24,980 nt of DNA from JBQTIU01 sp052387815 (GTDB lineage Bacteria; Pseudomonadota; Alphaproteobacteria; CACIAM-22H2): contig JBQTIU010000093.1 of the NCBI GenBank assembly GCA_052387815.1, positions 1-24,980 of the forward strand, in the 5' to 3' direction. This document shows, piece after piece, positions 17,441-24,834 of the stretch. The notes under the pieces are model-generated. The model made no database searches. It was not told where the DNA came from and saw only the letters and a program-made list of their open reading frames with translations. The first letter of the stretch is position 1. Every line of letters begins with the position of its first letter. The position numbers were made by a program, and so were the translations under genes.

Positions 17441-17937
17441 CCGTCGCGAGCGGCCGCGCCTTCGTCTACGGCGACAACGTCGACACCGACATGCTGGCGC
17501 CGGGGCTCTACATGAAGCAGCCGATCGAGGTCATCGCCAAGCACTGCCTCGAAGCGCTCGACCCCGACTTCGCCCAGCGCGTGCAACCAGGCGATATCAT
17601 CGTCGGGGGCGAGAATTTCGGCATCGGCTCGTCGCGCGAGCAGGCGGTCCTGGCGCTGCGTCACTTGGGGCTCGCCGCGATCGTCGCCAAATCCTTCGCC
17701 GGCCTGTTCTTCCGCAATGCGCTCAATCTCGGCCTGGCGGCGCTGGTCTGCCCCGCGGCCGGACGCATCCGGGCAGGCGAGCATGTCATGGTCACCCCCG
17801 AGGCGGGCCGCATCGACAACCTATCGACCGGCGAGAGCTACGTCGCGGAACCGATCCCGCCGCACCTCGTCGAGATGATCCGCGACGGCGGGTTGCTGCC
17901 CCATCTCGAAAAGAAACTGAAAGGCGGGCGCCCATGA
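17437..17937 (+). CDS. Aconitase-family hydro-lyase small subunit (LeuD/DmdB-like)
   Basis: The 166-residue swivelling-domain subunit starts with GRAFVYGDNVDTDMLAPGLY and contains the substrate-binding loop NFGIGSSREQAVLALRHLG (about 66-84) and SFAGLFFRNALNLGL. The length fits the short LeuD form used by archaeal-type isopropylmalate and dimethylmalate dehydratases, not the roughly 200-residue bacterial LeuD. It combines with the preceding large subunit; the two overlap as ATGA at 17437-17440. It ends in an ATGA overlap with the lyase gene (17934-17937). The exact substrate cannot be read from the sequence. Confidence 0.9.
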   Translation: MTVASGRAFVYGDNVDTDMLAPGLYMKQPIEVIAKHCLEALDPDFAQRVQPGDIIVGGENFGIGSSREQAVLALRHLGLAAIVAKSFAGLFFRNALNLGLAALVCPAAGRIRAGEHVMVTPEAGRIDNLSTGESYVAEPIPPHLVEMIRDGGLLPHLEKKLKGGRP

Positions 17938-18812
17938 GCTTGCGCCGGCTTCTCGAAGGCCCGGACATCGTCGTCGCGCCCGGCATCTACGACGGGCTGA
18001 CGGCGCGCCTCGTTGAAGAGACCGGGTTCCGGTGCGCCTATTTGTCGGGAGCGAGCATCTGCTACACGCGCTTCGCGTTTCCCGATATCGGGCTGGTGTC
18101 GATGACCGAGGTCGCCGACACGCTCGGCGCGATCCGCGAGCGCGCCAGCCTGCCGATCGTTGTCGACATCGACACCGGCTTCGGCAACGCCCTCAACGTC
18201 CAGCGCGCCGTCCGCCTGTTCGAGCGCCGCGGCGCCTCGGCCCTGCAGATCGAGGACCAGGTGACGCCCAAACGCTGCGGCCACCTCGACCGCAAGGCGG
18301 TCGTCGCCACCTCCGAGATGGTCGGCAAGATCAAGGCCGCCCTCGATGCCCGCTCCTCGACCGAGATGCTGCTCATCGCGCGCACCGACGCGGCCGCGCT
18401 CGAGGAGTTGGCGGCCGCGCTCGAGCGCGCCGAGGCTTACGCCGAGGCCGGCGCCGACCTGCTGTTCGTCGAGGCGCCGACCAGCCGCGACGAGCTCGCC
18501 GAGATCGGCCGGCGCTTGCGGGGCCGCGTGCCGGTGATGGCGAACATGGTCGAGGGCGGCAAGACGCCGCTGGTGCCGGCCGGCGAGCTCCAGGGCCTCG
18601 GATTCAAGCTGGTCATCTTCCCGGGCGGCACGGTGCGCGCGCTCGCCTTCGCGCTCCGCGCCTATTTCGCGAGCCTCGAGGGCGCCGGTACGACCGCTCC
18701 CTTCCGCGACCGGATGCTCGACTTCGCAGGCTTGAACCGCCTCCTCGATACGCCGTCCTTCCTCGCCCGCGGCCGCTCCTACGACGGGGGGAGGAAAGGG
18801 GCCGAGCCATGA
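17934..18812 (+). CDS. Isocitrate lyase/PEP mutase-family C-C lyase (2,3-dimethylmalate or methylisocitrate lyase-like)
   Basis: This 292-residue TIM-barrel enzyme shows APGIYDGLTARL (15-26), YLSGASICYTRFAFPDIGL (36-54), the metal site DIDTGFGN (78-85) and the lyase signature KRCGH (113-117). Cys115 is the catalytic acid that separates C-C lyases from PEP mutases and hydrolases. Family members include methylisocitrate lyase PrpB, 2,3-dimethylmalate lyase and oxaloacetate hydrolases. Because it is translationally coupled to an aconitase-type hydratase, a role in splitting a hydrated alkyl-malate into a 2-oxoacid and a carboxylate is plausible. No citrate synthase or PrpD is present, which argues against the methylcitrate cycle. 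Magnesium is the expected cofactor. Confidence 0.88.
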   Translation: MSLRRLLEGPDIVVAPGIYDGLTARLVEETGFRCAYLSGASICYTRFAFPDIGLVSMTEVADTLGAIRERASLPIVVDIDTGFGNALNVQRAVRLFERRGASALQIEDQVTPKRCGHLDRKAVVATSEMVGKIKAALDARSSTEMLLIARTDAAALEELAAALERAEAYAEAGADLLFVEAPTSRDELAEIGRRLRGRVPVMANMVEGGKTPLVPAGELQGLGFKLVIFPGGTVRALAFALRAYFASLEGAGTTAPFRDRMLDFAGLNRLLDTPSFLARGRSYDGGRKGAEP

Positions 18813-20542
18813 TCGATCCCGTCACGCTCGCCGTGCTCAAGGGCCGGCTCGAGCAGATCGCCGACGAGATGGACGCGACCCTGTTCCGATCCGCCTTCAA
18901 CCCGATCATCGCCGAGGCCCACGACGCCTCGCACGGAATTTACGACGCCCACAGCGGCGACACGCTGGTCCAGGGCAAATCCGGCCTGCCGATTTTCGTC
19001 GGCGTCATGGCCTTCGCGGTCAAGACGGCGATCGACAAGGCCCAGCGCGACGGCGGACTCGAGGACGGCGACGTCTATCTCTTCAACGACCCCTACGACG
19101 GTGGCACGCACCTGTCGGACTTCAAGCTGGTGCAGCCCTTCTTCCGCGCCCGCCAGGTGTTCTGCTGGCTCGCCTCGGTCGGCCATTGGCACGATGTCGG
19201 CGGCAACGTGCCCGGCAATTACAACCCGGTCGCCACCGAGAGCTTCCAGGAAGGCATGCTGATCCCGCCGGTGAAGATCAAATCCGCCGGCCGGCTCAAT
19301 GCCGACATCCTCGACATCTTGAAGGCCAATTCGCGCCTGCCGCTCGCCCTCTACGGCGACTTGAACGGCCAGTTGAACGCGCTCGATCTCGGCCAGCGGC
19401 GCCTTGCCGACCTGCTCGACGATTACGGCGACGCCCTGGTCGGCGCGGCCCTCGTCGAATTGAAGGCGCTCGCCGCGCGCCTCATGCGCGCTTCCATCGC
19501 CGAGCTCCCCGACGGCACCTATTCGGCCGAGGACTACCTCGACAACGACGGGATCGCCGACCGGCCGCTCAAGATCGCCCTCGACCTCACCATCGAGGGC
19601 GAGGAGATGACCCTCGATTTCTCGCGCAGCGCCGAGTCCTGCCTGGGGCCGGTCAACATCGCGCGCTCGACGGCGATCGCCAGTTGCTACGTCGCCTTGA
19701 AGCACGTCTTCCGCGACGTGCCGGCCAATGCCGGCTGCCTCGAGCCGATCCGCTTCGTGATCCCCGAGGGCTCGCTGCTGGCGGCGCGCGCGCCCAAGCC
19801 GGTCGGCGGTTATACGGAGACGATCCTGCGGATCATCGACGTGGTCTTCCAGGCGCTCGCCCGACCGGCGCCGGAGCGGGTCAACGGCTGCGCCTACGGG
19901 ACCATCAACGCGCTGTCGCTCTCCGGATACCGCAGCGCCGGAGCGCAGGGCCAGCGCTGGGTGATGTTCTCGTTCTTCGGCGGCGGGCTCGGCGGCAATC
20001 CCGAGGGCGACGGGCTCAACCACGGCAACGCGCCGATCTCGACCGCGACCATCCCGCCCTTGGAAATCCTCGAGGCCGCCTATCCGGTGATGTTCCGGCG
20101 CTGGGCGCTGCGCCCCGATAGCGGCGGGCCCGGCCGGAAGCGCGGCGGCCTGGGCGCGGTCTACGAAATCGAGCTCCTCGAGGACCGCGCCGACCTCTTC
20201 TTGTTCGGCGAGCGCGGGCGGTTCCCGCCGCCCGGCGTGGCCGGCGGCCGGCCGGGGGCCGTCAACCGCTTCGCCTATCCCGAGGGCGATCGCATGGCGA
20301 CGCCCGCGCTGGCCTCGAAGCTGTCGGGCGCGGCGCTGGCGCGCGGCCAGTTCGTGCGCCTGGAGACGCCGGGCGGCGGCGGTTACGGCCCGCCGTTGGC
20401 GCGCGATCCCGAGGCGGTCGCCAGCGACGTGCGGCTCGGCTATGTGAGCCAGGCGGCGGCGCGCGAGGCCTACGGCGTCGCGCTGACGCCGGACGGCCGG
20501 GTGGATCGGACGGCGACGGCCGCGCTGCGGTCGCGGCCGTGA
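18809..20542 (+). CDS. hyuB: Hydantoinase B/oxoprolinase-family protein HyuB
   Basis: The 577-residue product starts MIDPVTLAVLKGRLEQIADEM, the common HyuB opening, and contains YLFNDPYDGGTHLSD (about 91-105), HWHDVGGNVPGN and TPGGGGYG near the C-terminus. HyuB and HyuA together form ATP-dependent amidohydrolases such as N-methylhydantoinase, 5-oxoprolinase and caprolactamase; the same fold also occurs in acetone carboxylase. Cyclic amide or imide hydrolysis is therefore the leading guess. The start is in an ATGA overlap with the lyase gene, and the stop overlaps the GTG start of hyuA (20539-20542). The long upstream open frame is only a shadow of the lyase gene. Confidence 0.92.
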   Translation: MIDPVTLAVLKGRLEQIADEMDATLFRSAFNPIIAEAHDASHGIYDAHSGDTLVQGKSGLPIFVGVMAFAVKTAIDKAQRDGGLEDGDVYLFNDPYDGGTHLSDFKLVQPFFRARQVFCWLASVGHWHDVGGNVPGNYNPVATESFQEGMLIPPVKIKSAGRLNADILDILKANSRLPLALYGDLNGQLNALDLGQRRLADLLDDYGDALVGAALVELKALAARLMRASIAELPDGTYSAEDYLDNDGIADRPLKIALDLTIEGEEMTLDFSRSAESCLGPVNIARSTAIASCYVALKHVFRDVPANAGCLEPIRFVIPEGSLLAARAPKPVGGYTETILRIIDVVFQALARPAPERVNGCAYGTINALSLSGYRSAGAQGQRWVMFSFFGGGLGGNPEGDGLNHGNAPISTATIPPLEILEAAYPVMFRRWALRPDSGGPGRKRGGLGAVYEIELLEDRADLFLFGERGRFPPPGVAGGRPGAVNRFAYPEGDRMATPALASKLSGAALARGQFVRLETPGGGGYGPPLARDPEAVASDVRLGYVSQAAAREAYGVALTPDGRVDRTATAALRSRP

Positions 20543-22599
20543 GCCCGGCCAGCCTGGTCGCCGGCGTCGATGTCGGCGGCACCTTCACCGACCTGTTCTT
20601 CTACGACGAGGCGAGCGGCGCCAGTCGGACCGCCAAGGTGCCGTCCACCCGCGCCGACCAGTCGGTGGGCCTGCTCGACGGGATCGGCCGCGGCCTCGAG
20701 GCGGACGGGCGCCGGTTCGCCGATCTCGCGGCGATCGTCCACGGCACCACGGTCGCCACCAACGCGCTCATCGAGCGCAAGGGGGCGCCGACCGGCCTCA
20801 TCATCACCGAGGGGTTCGGCGACGTCCTCGAGATGCGCCGCCGCGACCGCCGGCAGACCTGGGGCCTGTGGGGCGACTTCAAGCCGGTCGTGCGGCGCGA
20901 TTTGCGGCTCGAGGTGGGCGAGCGCACCCTCGCCGACGGCACGGTGCGCCGCCCGGTCGACCCCGCCGAGGTCAAGGCCGCCGCGCGCGCCCTGCTCGAA
21001 CGCGGCGTCCGGGCGGTGGCGGTGTTCTTCATCAACGCCCATGCCAATCCCGCCAACGAGCGCGCCGCCGTGGCGGCCGTGCGCGAGGTGTGGCCGGACC
21101 CCTACGTGAGCGCGTCCTCGGAGATCCTGCCGGAGATGCGCGAGTTCGAGCGCGCCTCGACGGCGGCCCTCAACGCCTATCTCCAGCCCGTGGTGGCCGC
21201 CTATCTCGAGGCGCTCGACCGGCGGCTCGGCCAGGCGGGCAGCCGCGCCCGGCTGTTGATCGTCCAGTCGAACGGCGGCGTCATGTCGATCGACACGGCG
21301 GTGCGGCTGCCGATCCGCACCGCCCTCTCCGGCCCGGCGGCGGGCGTGATCGCGGCCGCCCACATCGCCGCCACGGCCGGCTTTGCCAACGTCATCACCG
21401 GCGACGTCGGCGGGACGAGTTTCGACGTGGCGCTGATCGCCGGCGGCCGCTCGGTGCTGGCGGCGCAGACCACCATCGATTTCGGCCTCGTCGTGCGCAC
21501 GCCGATGATCGAGATCACGACCATCGGCGCCGGCGGCGGGTCGATCGCCTGGGTCGATCGCGGCGGGCTGTTGCAGATCGGCCCCGAATCCGCCGGCTCG
21601 GATCCCGGCCCGGCCTGCTACGGCTTGAGCGACCGGCCGACCGTGACCGACGCCAACCTGGTCTTGGGCCGCATCAACGCCGAGCGGCCGATCGGCGGCA
21701 AGCTCGCTTGCCTCGATGTGGCGGCGGCCAAGGCGGCGATCGAGGGCCGGGTCGGGGCCCAGCTCGGGCTCGGGGTCACCGAGGCGGCCGAAGCCATCGT
21801 CCGGGTCGCCAACTCGCGCCTGGCCGGCGCCATCCGCTTGGTGTCGGTCGAGCGCGGCCACGACCCCAAGCGCTTCGCGCTGATGCCCTTCGGCGGGGCG
21901 GGCGCGCTCCATGCCGGGGCGCTCATCAAGGAGGTCGGGCTCGCCTCGGCCCTGGTGCCGCGCTATCCGGGCGTCACCTCGGCGCTGGGCTGCGTGATCG
22001 CCGACCTGCGCCACGACCTCGTCCACACCATCAACCGGCCGCTCGACGGCCTCGACATCGACGCGCTGTCGGCACGGATGGCGGAGATGGCGGCGTCCGG
22101 CCAGGCCCTGGTCGAGGGCGCCGGGGTCAGGCTCGAGGCCCGCGAGGTCCGGGTCGAGCTCGACATGTCCTATATCGGCCAGACGCATACGGTGTCGGTG
22201 CCGGTGGCCGTCCCCGCCGATTTCCGCTTGACGCCGGCGCTCATCCGCGCCGCCTTCGAGGCCGCCTACGTCCAGGCTTTCGGCCGGCTGCTCGACGACA
22301 TCCCGATCCGGGTGCTGACGCTGCGCCTGGCCGCGATCGGCCGGCGGCCGAAGCTCGACCTCTCGGCGTTCGGCCCGCCCGCCGGCGCGTCCGAGGCGGC
22401 GCTGCGGGGCGAACGCGCGGTGTGGCATGGCGGCAAGTTCCACGCCACCCGGATCTATTCCCGGCTCGATCTGCCCGTAGGCGCCGAGATCGGCGGGCCG
22501 GCGATCCTCGAGCAGCCCGATGCGACCGCCTGGATCGATCCCGACTTGACGGCGCGGGTCGACCGCTTCGGGAACGCCATCCTCACCCGCAAGACATGA
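20539..22599 (+). CDS. hyuA: Hydantoinase A/oxoprolinase-family ATPase subunit HyuA
   Basis: This 686-residue protein has the N-terminal ATP-binding motif GVDVGGTFTDLF (9-20), HGTTVATNALIERKG (68-82), EFERASTAALNAYLQP and a second phosphate motif GDVGGTSFDVALI. This is the ASKHA-type fold of HyuA and oxoprolinase that phosphorylates the ring carbonyl to drive hydrolysis. It starts at GTG 20539, the only candidate that leaves the conserved N-terminus complete and that makes the four-base overlap with hyuB. It ends in an ATGA overlap with the next gene. Length matches the family. The carboxylase alternative is less likely because no third subunit of the acetone carboxylase type is seen. Confidence 0.93.
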   Translation: MSPASLVAGVDVGGTFTDLFFYDEASGASRTAKVPSTRADQSVGLLDGIGRGLEADGRRFADLAAIVHGTTVATNALIERKGAPTGLIITEGFGDVLEMRRRDRRQTWGLWGDFKPVVRRDLRLEVGERTLADGTVRRPVDPAEVKAAARALLERGVRAVAVFFINAHANPANERAAVAAVREVWPDPYVSASSEILPEMREFERASTAALNAYLQPVVAAYLEALDRRLGQAGSRARLLIVQSNGGVMSIDTAVRLPIRTALSGPAAGVIAAAHIAATAGFANVITGDVGGTSFDVALIAGGRSVLAAQTTIDFGLVVRTPMIEITTIGAGGGSIAWVDRGGLLQIGPESAGSDPGPACYGLSDRPTVTDANLVLGRINAERPIGGKLACLDVAAAKAAIEGRVGAQLGLGVTEAAEAIVRVANSRLAGAIRLVSVERGHDPKRFALMPFGGAGALHAGALIKEVGLASALVPRYPGVTSALGCVIADLRHDLVHTINRPLDGLDIDALSARMAEMAASGQALVEGAGVRLEAREVRVELDMSYIGQTHTVSVPVAVPADFRLTPALIRAAFEAAYVQAFGRLLDDIPIRVLTLRLAAIGRRPKLDLSAFGPPAGASEAALRGERAVWHGGKFHATRIYSRLDLPVGAEIGGPAILEQPDATAWIDPDLTARVDRFGNAILTRKT

Positions 22600-23216
22600 G
22601 CGCGCCCGACCTAAACCCCGCGACCACCGCGCTGCTGCTCATCGACATGCAGAACGACTTCCTGCATCCCGCCGGCGCCTATGGCCGCGCCGGGCAGACG
22701 GCGAAGGAGATCGCCGCGCTTGCCGCGCGCCTGATTCCGGTCGCCAAGGCGATGCGCCGTGCCGGCGGATGGGTCGTCTCGACCCATTTCACGCTGGTGC
22801 CGGGCAAGGGCGGCGAGCCGATGATCTCGCCCCACTTGAAGAAGCTGCGGCCGTTCCTCGCCAAGGGCGACTTCGCCCCGGGCTCGTTCGGCCACGATCT
22901 CGTCGCCGAGCTCAAGCCCGCCGACCTCGCGCTCGACAAGGTCGCGTATTCCGCCTTCTACATGAGCCGGCTCGAATTCGTGCTACGCAAGGCGGGGATC
23001 GACACCCTGGTCTTCGCCGGTATCCTCACCAACGGCGGGGTAGCCTCGACGCTGCGCGACGCCCACGTCCGCGACTTCGCCACCGTCCTCCTGGCGGACG
23101 GCTGCGCGGCTTTCGACCCCAAGGTGCACGAGGCGACCGTCGCCTCGCTGGCCGCGATCTCGCCGGTCATCGCCTGCGCGGACCTCGTCTCGGCATTGGC
23201 GCGGGGTCGGTGGTGA
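22596..23216 (+). CDS. Isochorismatase-fold hydrolase lacking the amidase cysteine
   Basis: The 206-residue product is a complete isochorismatase-like hydrolase. Two residues of the usual Asp-Lys-Cys triad are present: Asp17 in LLLIDMQNDF and Lys115 in LALDKVAYSAF. At the third position, where amidases such as nicotinamidase, maleamate amidase and N-carbamoylsarcosine amidase read TNxCV, this protein reads TNGGV, with Gly148 replacing the nucleophilic cysteine. Glycine at this position also occurs in true isochorismatases (EntB, PhzD), which cleave a vinyl ether with Asp and Lys only. Amidase activity is therefore doubtful; a vinyl-ether-type or other Cys-independent reaction is possible. The rest of the fold, including RDAHVRDF and ADGCAAFD, is normal. 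It overlaps its neighbours as ATGA and GTGA. Confidence 0.88.
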   Translation: MSAPDLNPATTALLLIDMQNDFLHPAGAYGRAGQTAKEIAALAARLIPVAKAMRRAGGWVVSTHFTLVPGKGGEPMISPHLKKLRPFLAKGDFAPGSFGHDLVAELKPADLALDKVAYSAFYMSRLEFVLRKAGIDTLVFAGILTNGGVASTLRDAHVRDFATVLLADGCAAFDPKVHEATVASLAAISPVIACADLVSALARGRW

Positions 23217-24616
23217 CGATCCTTGCCGCCGCCGGCGTCACCTTCGCGGCCGGCGTCGACGTGCTGATCGTCGGCGGCGGGGCGGCGGGCTTGACCGCCG
23301 CGCTGGCCGCCCGCGATGAGGGCGCGGAGGTGCTGGTCCTCGAGCGCGACCCCGTGCCGCAGGGCTCGACCGCGCTGTCCTCGGGCTTCGTGCCGGCGGC
23401 CGGCACGCGCGCCCAACGCGCGCATGGCATCGAGGATTCGCCCGCGCGCTTCGCCGCCGACATCGCGGCGAAATCCAAGGGCAAGACGGACCACGGCCTC
23501 GTCGCCACGCTCGCGCGCGCCGCCGGCCCGGCCGTCGATTGGCTCGGCCTCCGCCATGGCGTGCCGTTCGACCTCGTCCACGGCTTTCTCTATCCGGGCC
23601 ATTCGGTCCTGCGCATGCACGCGACCCCGGCGCGCACCGGCGCCGAACTGATGGCCACCCTCGCCGCCGCTGCCGGGCGCGCCCAAGCCGAATTGATGAC
23701 CAGCGCCGAGGCCGTGGCGCTCTATGCCGACCCCGGCGCTCGCGTCGCCGGCGCCCGCATCCGCCGACCCGACGGCAGCGAGGAGGCGATCGGCGCCCGC
23801 GCCGTCGTGCTCGCCTCGAGCGGCTTCGGCGGCAACCCCGAGCTGGTCCGCCGCTACATCCCGGAGATGGCGGGGGCGCTGTTCTTCGGGCACGCGGGCA
23901 ACAAGGGCGACGGCATCTTGTGGGGGATGGAACTCGGCGGCGAGGTGCGCGACATGAGCGGCTATCAAGGCCACGGCTCGGTGGCGAGCCCGCACAACAT
24001 CCTCATCACCTGGGCGCTGATGATGGAAGGCGGCATCCAGGTGAATGCCGAAGGGCGGCGATTCTCGAACGAGCACCAGGGCTATTCGGAACAGGCGGTG
24101 GCGGTCCTCGCTGCGCCCGGCGCCGTCGCCTTCGACATCTACGACCGGCGCCTGCACGAGCTCGGGCTCGGCTTCGAGGACTACCGCAACGCCGCCGCCG
24201 CCGGGGCGATCCGGCACGCCCCCGACCTCGGCGCGCTCGCCGGCGCGCTCGGCCTGCCCTCAGGCGCGCTCGCCGAGACGGTCGCCCTGACGCAGGCCTG
24301 CGCCGCGGGACGAGCCCGCGACCCGTTCGGGCGCGACTTCACCGCCAAGCCGCCGCTCGTTGCTCCGTTCTACGGCGTCAAGGTCACCGGCGCGCTGTTC
24401 CACACCCAGGGCGGGCTGGCGGTCGACGGCCAGGCCCGGGTCTTGCGCGCCGACGGCAGCGCGCTTGCCAACCTGTTCGCCGCCGGCGGCGCGGCCTGCG
24501 GCGTCTCGGGGCCGGAGGCGTGGGGCTACCTGTCGGGCAACGGCCTGCTGTCGGCGGTCGGGCTCGGCCGGCTGGCGGGCCAGGCGGCGGCACGGCTGGC
24601 GCGTGGCGGGGCGTGA
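23213..24616 (+). CDS. FAD-dependent oxidoreductase, fumarate reductase/3-ketosteroid dehydrogenase-like
   Basis: This 467-residue flavoprotein of the FAD_binding_2 family has the dinucleotide motif VLIVGGGAAGLTAAL (17-31; GGGAAG at 21-26, Glu44 at the end of the second strand), a substrate-capping middle domain, and the C-terminal FAD segment LFAAGGAACGVSG with GYLSGNGLLSAVGLG. Relatives reduce or form a C=C bond next to a carbonyl or carboxylate (fumarate reductase, KstD, urocanate reductase). No heme or covalent-flavin domain and no export signal are visible, so it is probably cytoplasmic. The GTG start at 23213 overlaps the previous stop as GTGA. In the operon it could make or reduce the double bond that the aconitase-type hydratase acts on. 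Confidence 0.88.
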   Translation: MTILAAAGVTFAAGVDVLIVGGGAAGLTAALAARDEGAEVLVLERDPVPQGSTALSSGFVPAAGTRAQRAHGIEDSPARFAADIAAKSKGKTDHGLVATLARAAGPAVDWLGLRHGVPFDLVHGFLYPGHSVLRMHATPARTGAELMATLAAAAGRAQAELMTSAEAVALYADPGARVAGARIRRPDGSEEAIGARAVVLASSGFGGNPELVRRYIPEMAGALFFGHAGNKGDGILWGMELGGEVRDMSGYQGHGSVASPHNILITWALMMEGGIQVNAEGRRFSNEHQGYSEQAVAVLAAPGAVAFDIYDRRLHELGLGFEDYRNAAAAGAIRHAPDLGALAGALGLPSGALAETVALTQACAAGRARDPFGRDFTAKPPLVAPFYGVKVTGALFHTQGGLAVDGQARVLRADGSALANLFAAGGAACGVSGPEAWGYLSGNGLLSAVGLGRLAGQAAARLARGGA

Positions 24617-24765
24617 ACGGCCCCGGCCGCTCACGGCCGAGGAGGCGCGCGAGGCCACGAACATGGCGCGCCGGCTCGCCGCGCTCGAGGCTGCTGGAGG
24701 CCGACCTCGACGCCAACTACCGCGCCACAGCGGAACGGACCGCCGCGCTTCCAACGCGCGCCTGA
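24603..24765 (+). pseudogene. Small reading frame with apparent frameshift after the flavoprotein gene
   Basis: From GTG 24603, overlapping the flavoprotein gene by 14 bases, one frame reads a plausible helical segment, PLTAEEAREATNMARRLAAL, up to about 24690. The next frame then continues sensibly as LLEADLDANYRATAERTAAL and stops at 24765. Past this point the first frame becomes arginine-rich shadow sequence, and before it so does the second. Together they would form a protein of about 54 residues, interrupted by a one-base shift near 24690 (within GAGGCTGCTGGAGG). It may be a decayed small gene, a sequencing error or, less likely, a true frameshift site. I do not recognise the family. Confidence 0.45.
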
Positions 24766-24834
24766 ACGACCGGCCGGCGGTCAGGCCGCAGGGCGACCGA
24801 AGCGAGCGACGAGCCGCCGCAGCAGGCGATGTCG

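Noticed and set aside
16160..17937. LeuCD of leucine biosynthesis
   Set aside because: No leuA or leuB nearby, short LeuD form, and tight coupling to a C-C lyase and HyuAB; a catabolic hydro-lyase fits better, although the substrate is not proven.
24760..24786. Hairpin GCCTGA/TCAGGC as a possible terminator between converging genes
   Set aside because: The stem is only six bases with a 15-base loop and there is no T tract on either strand; too weak to call.
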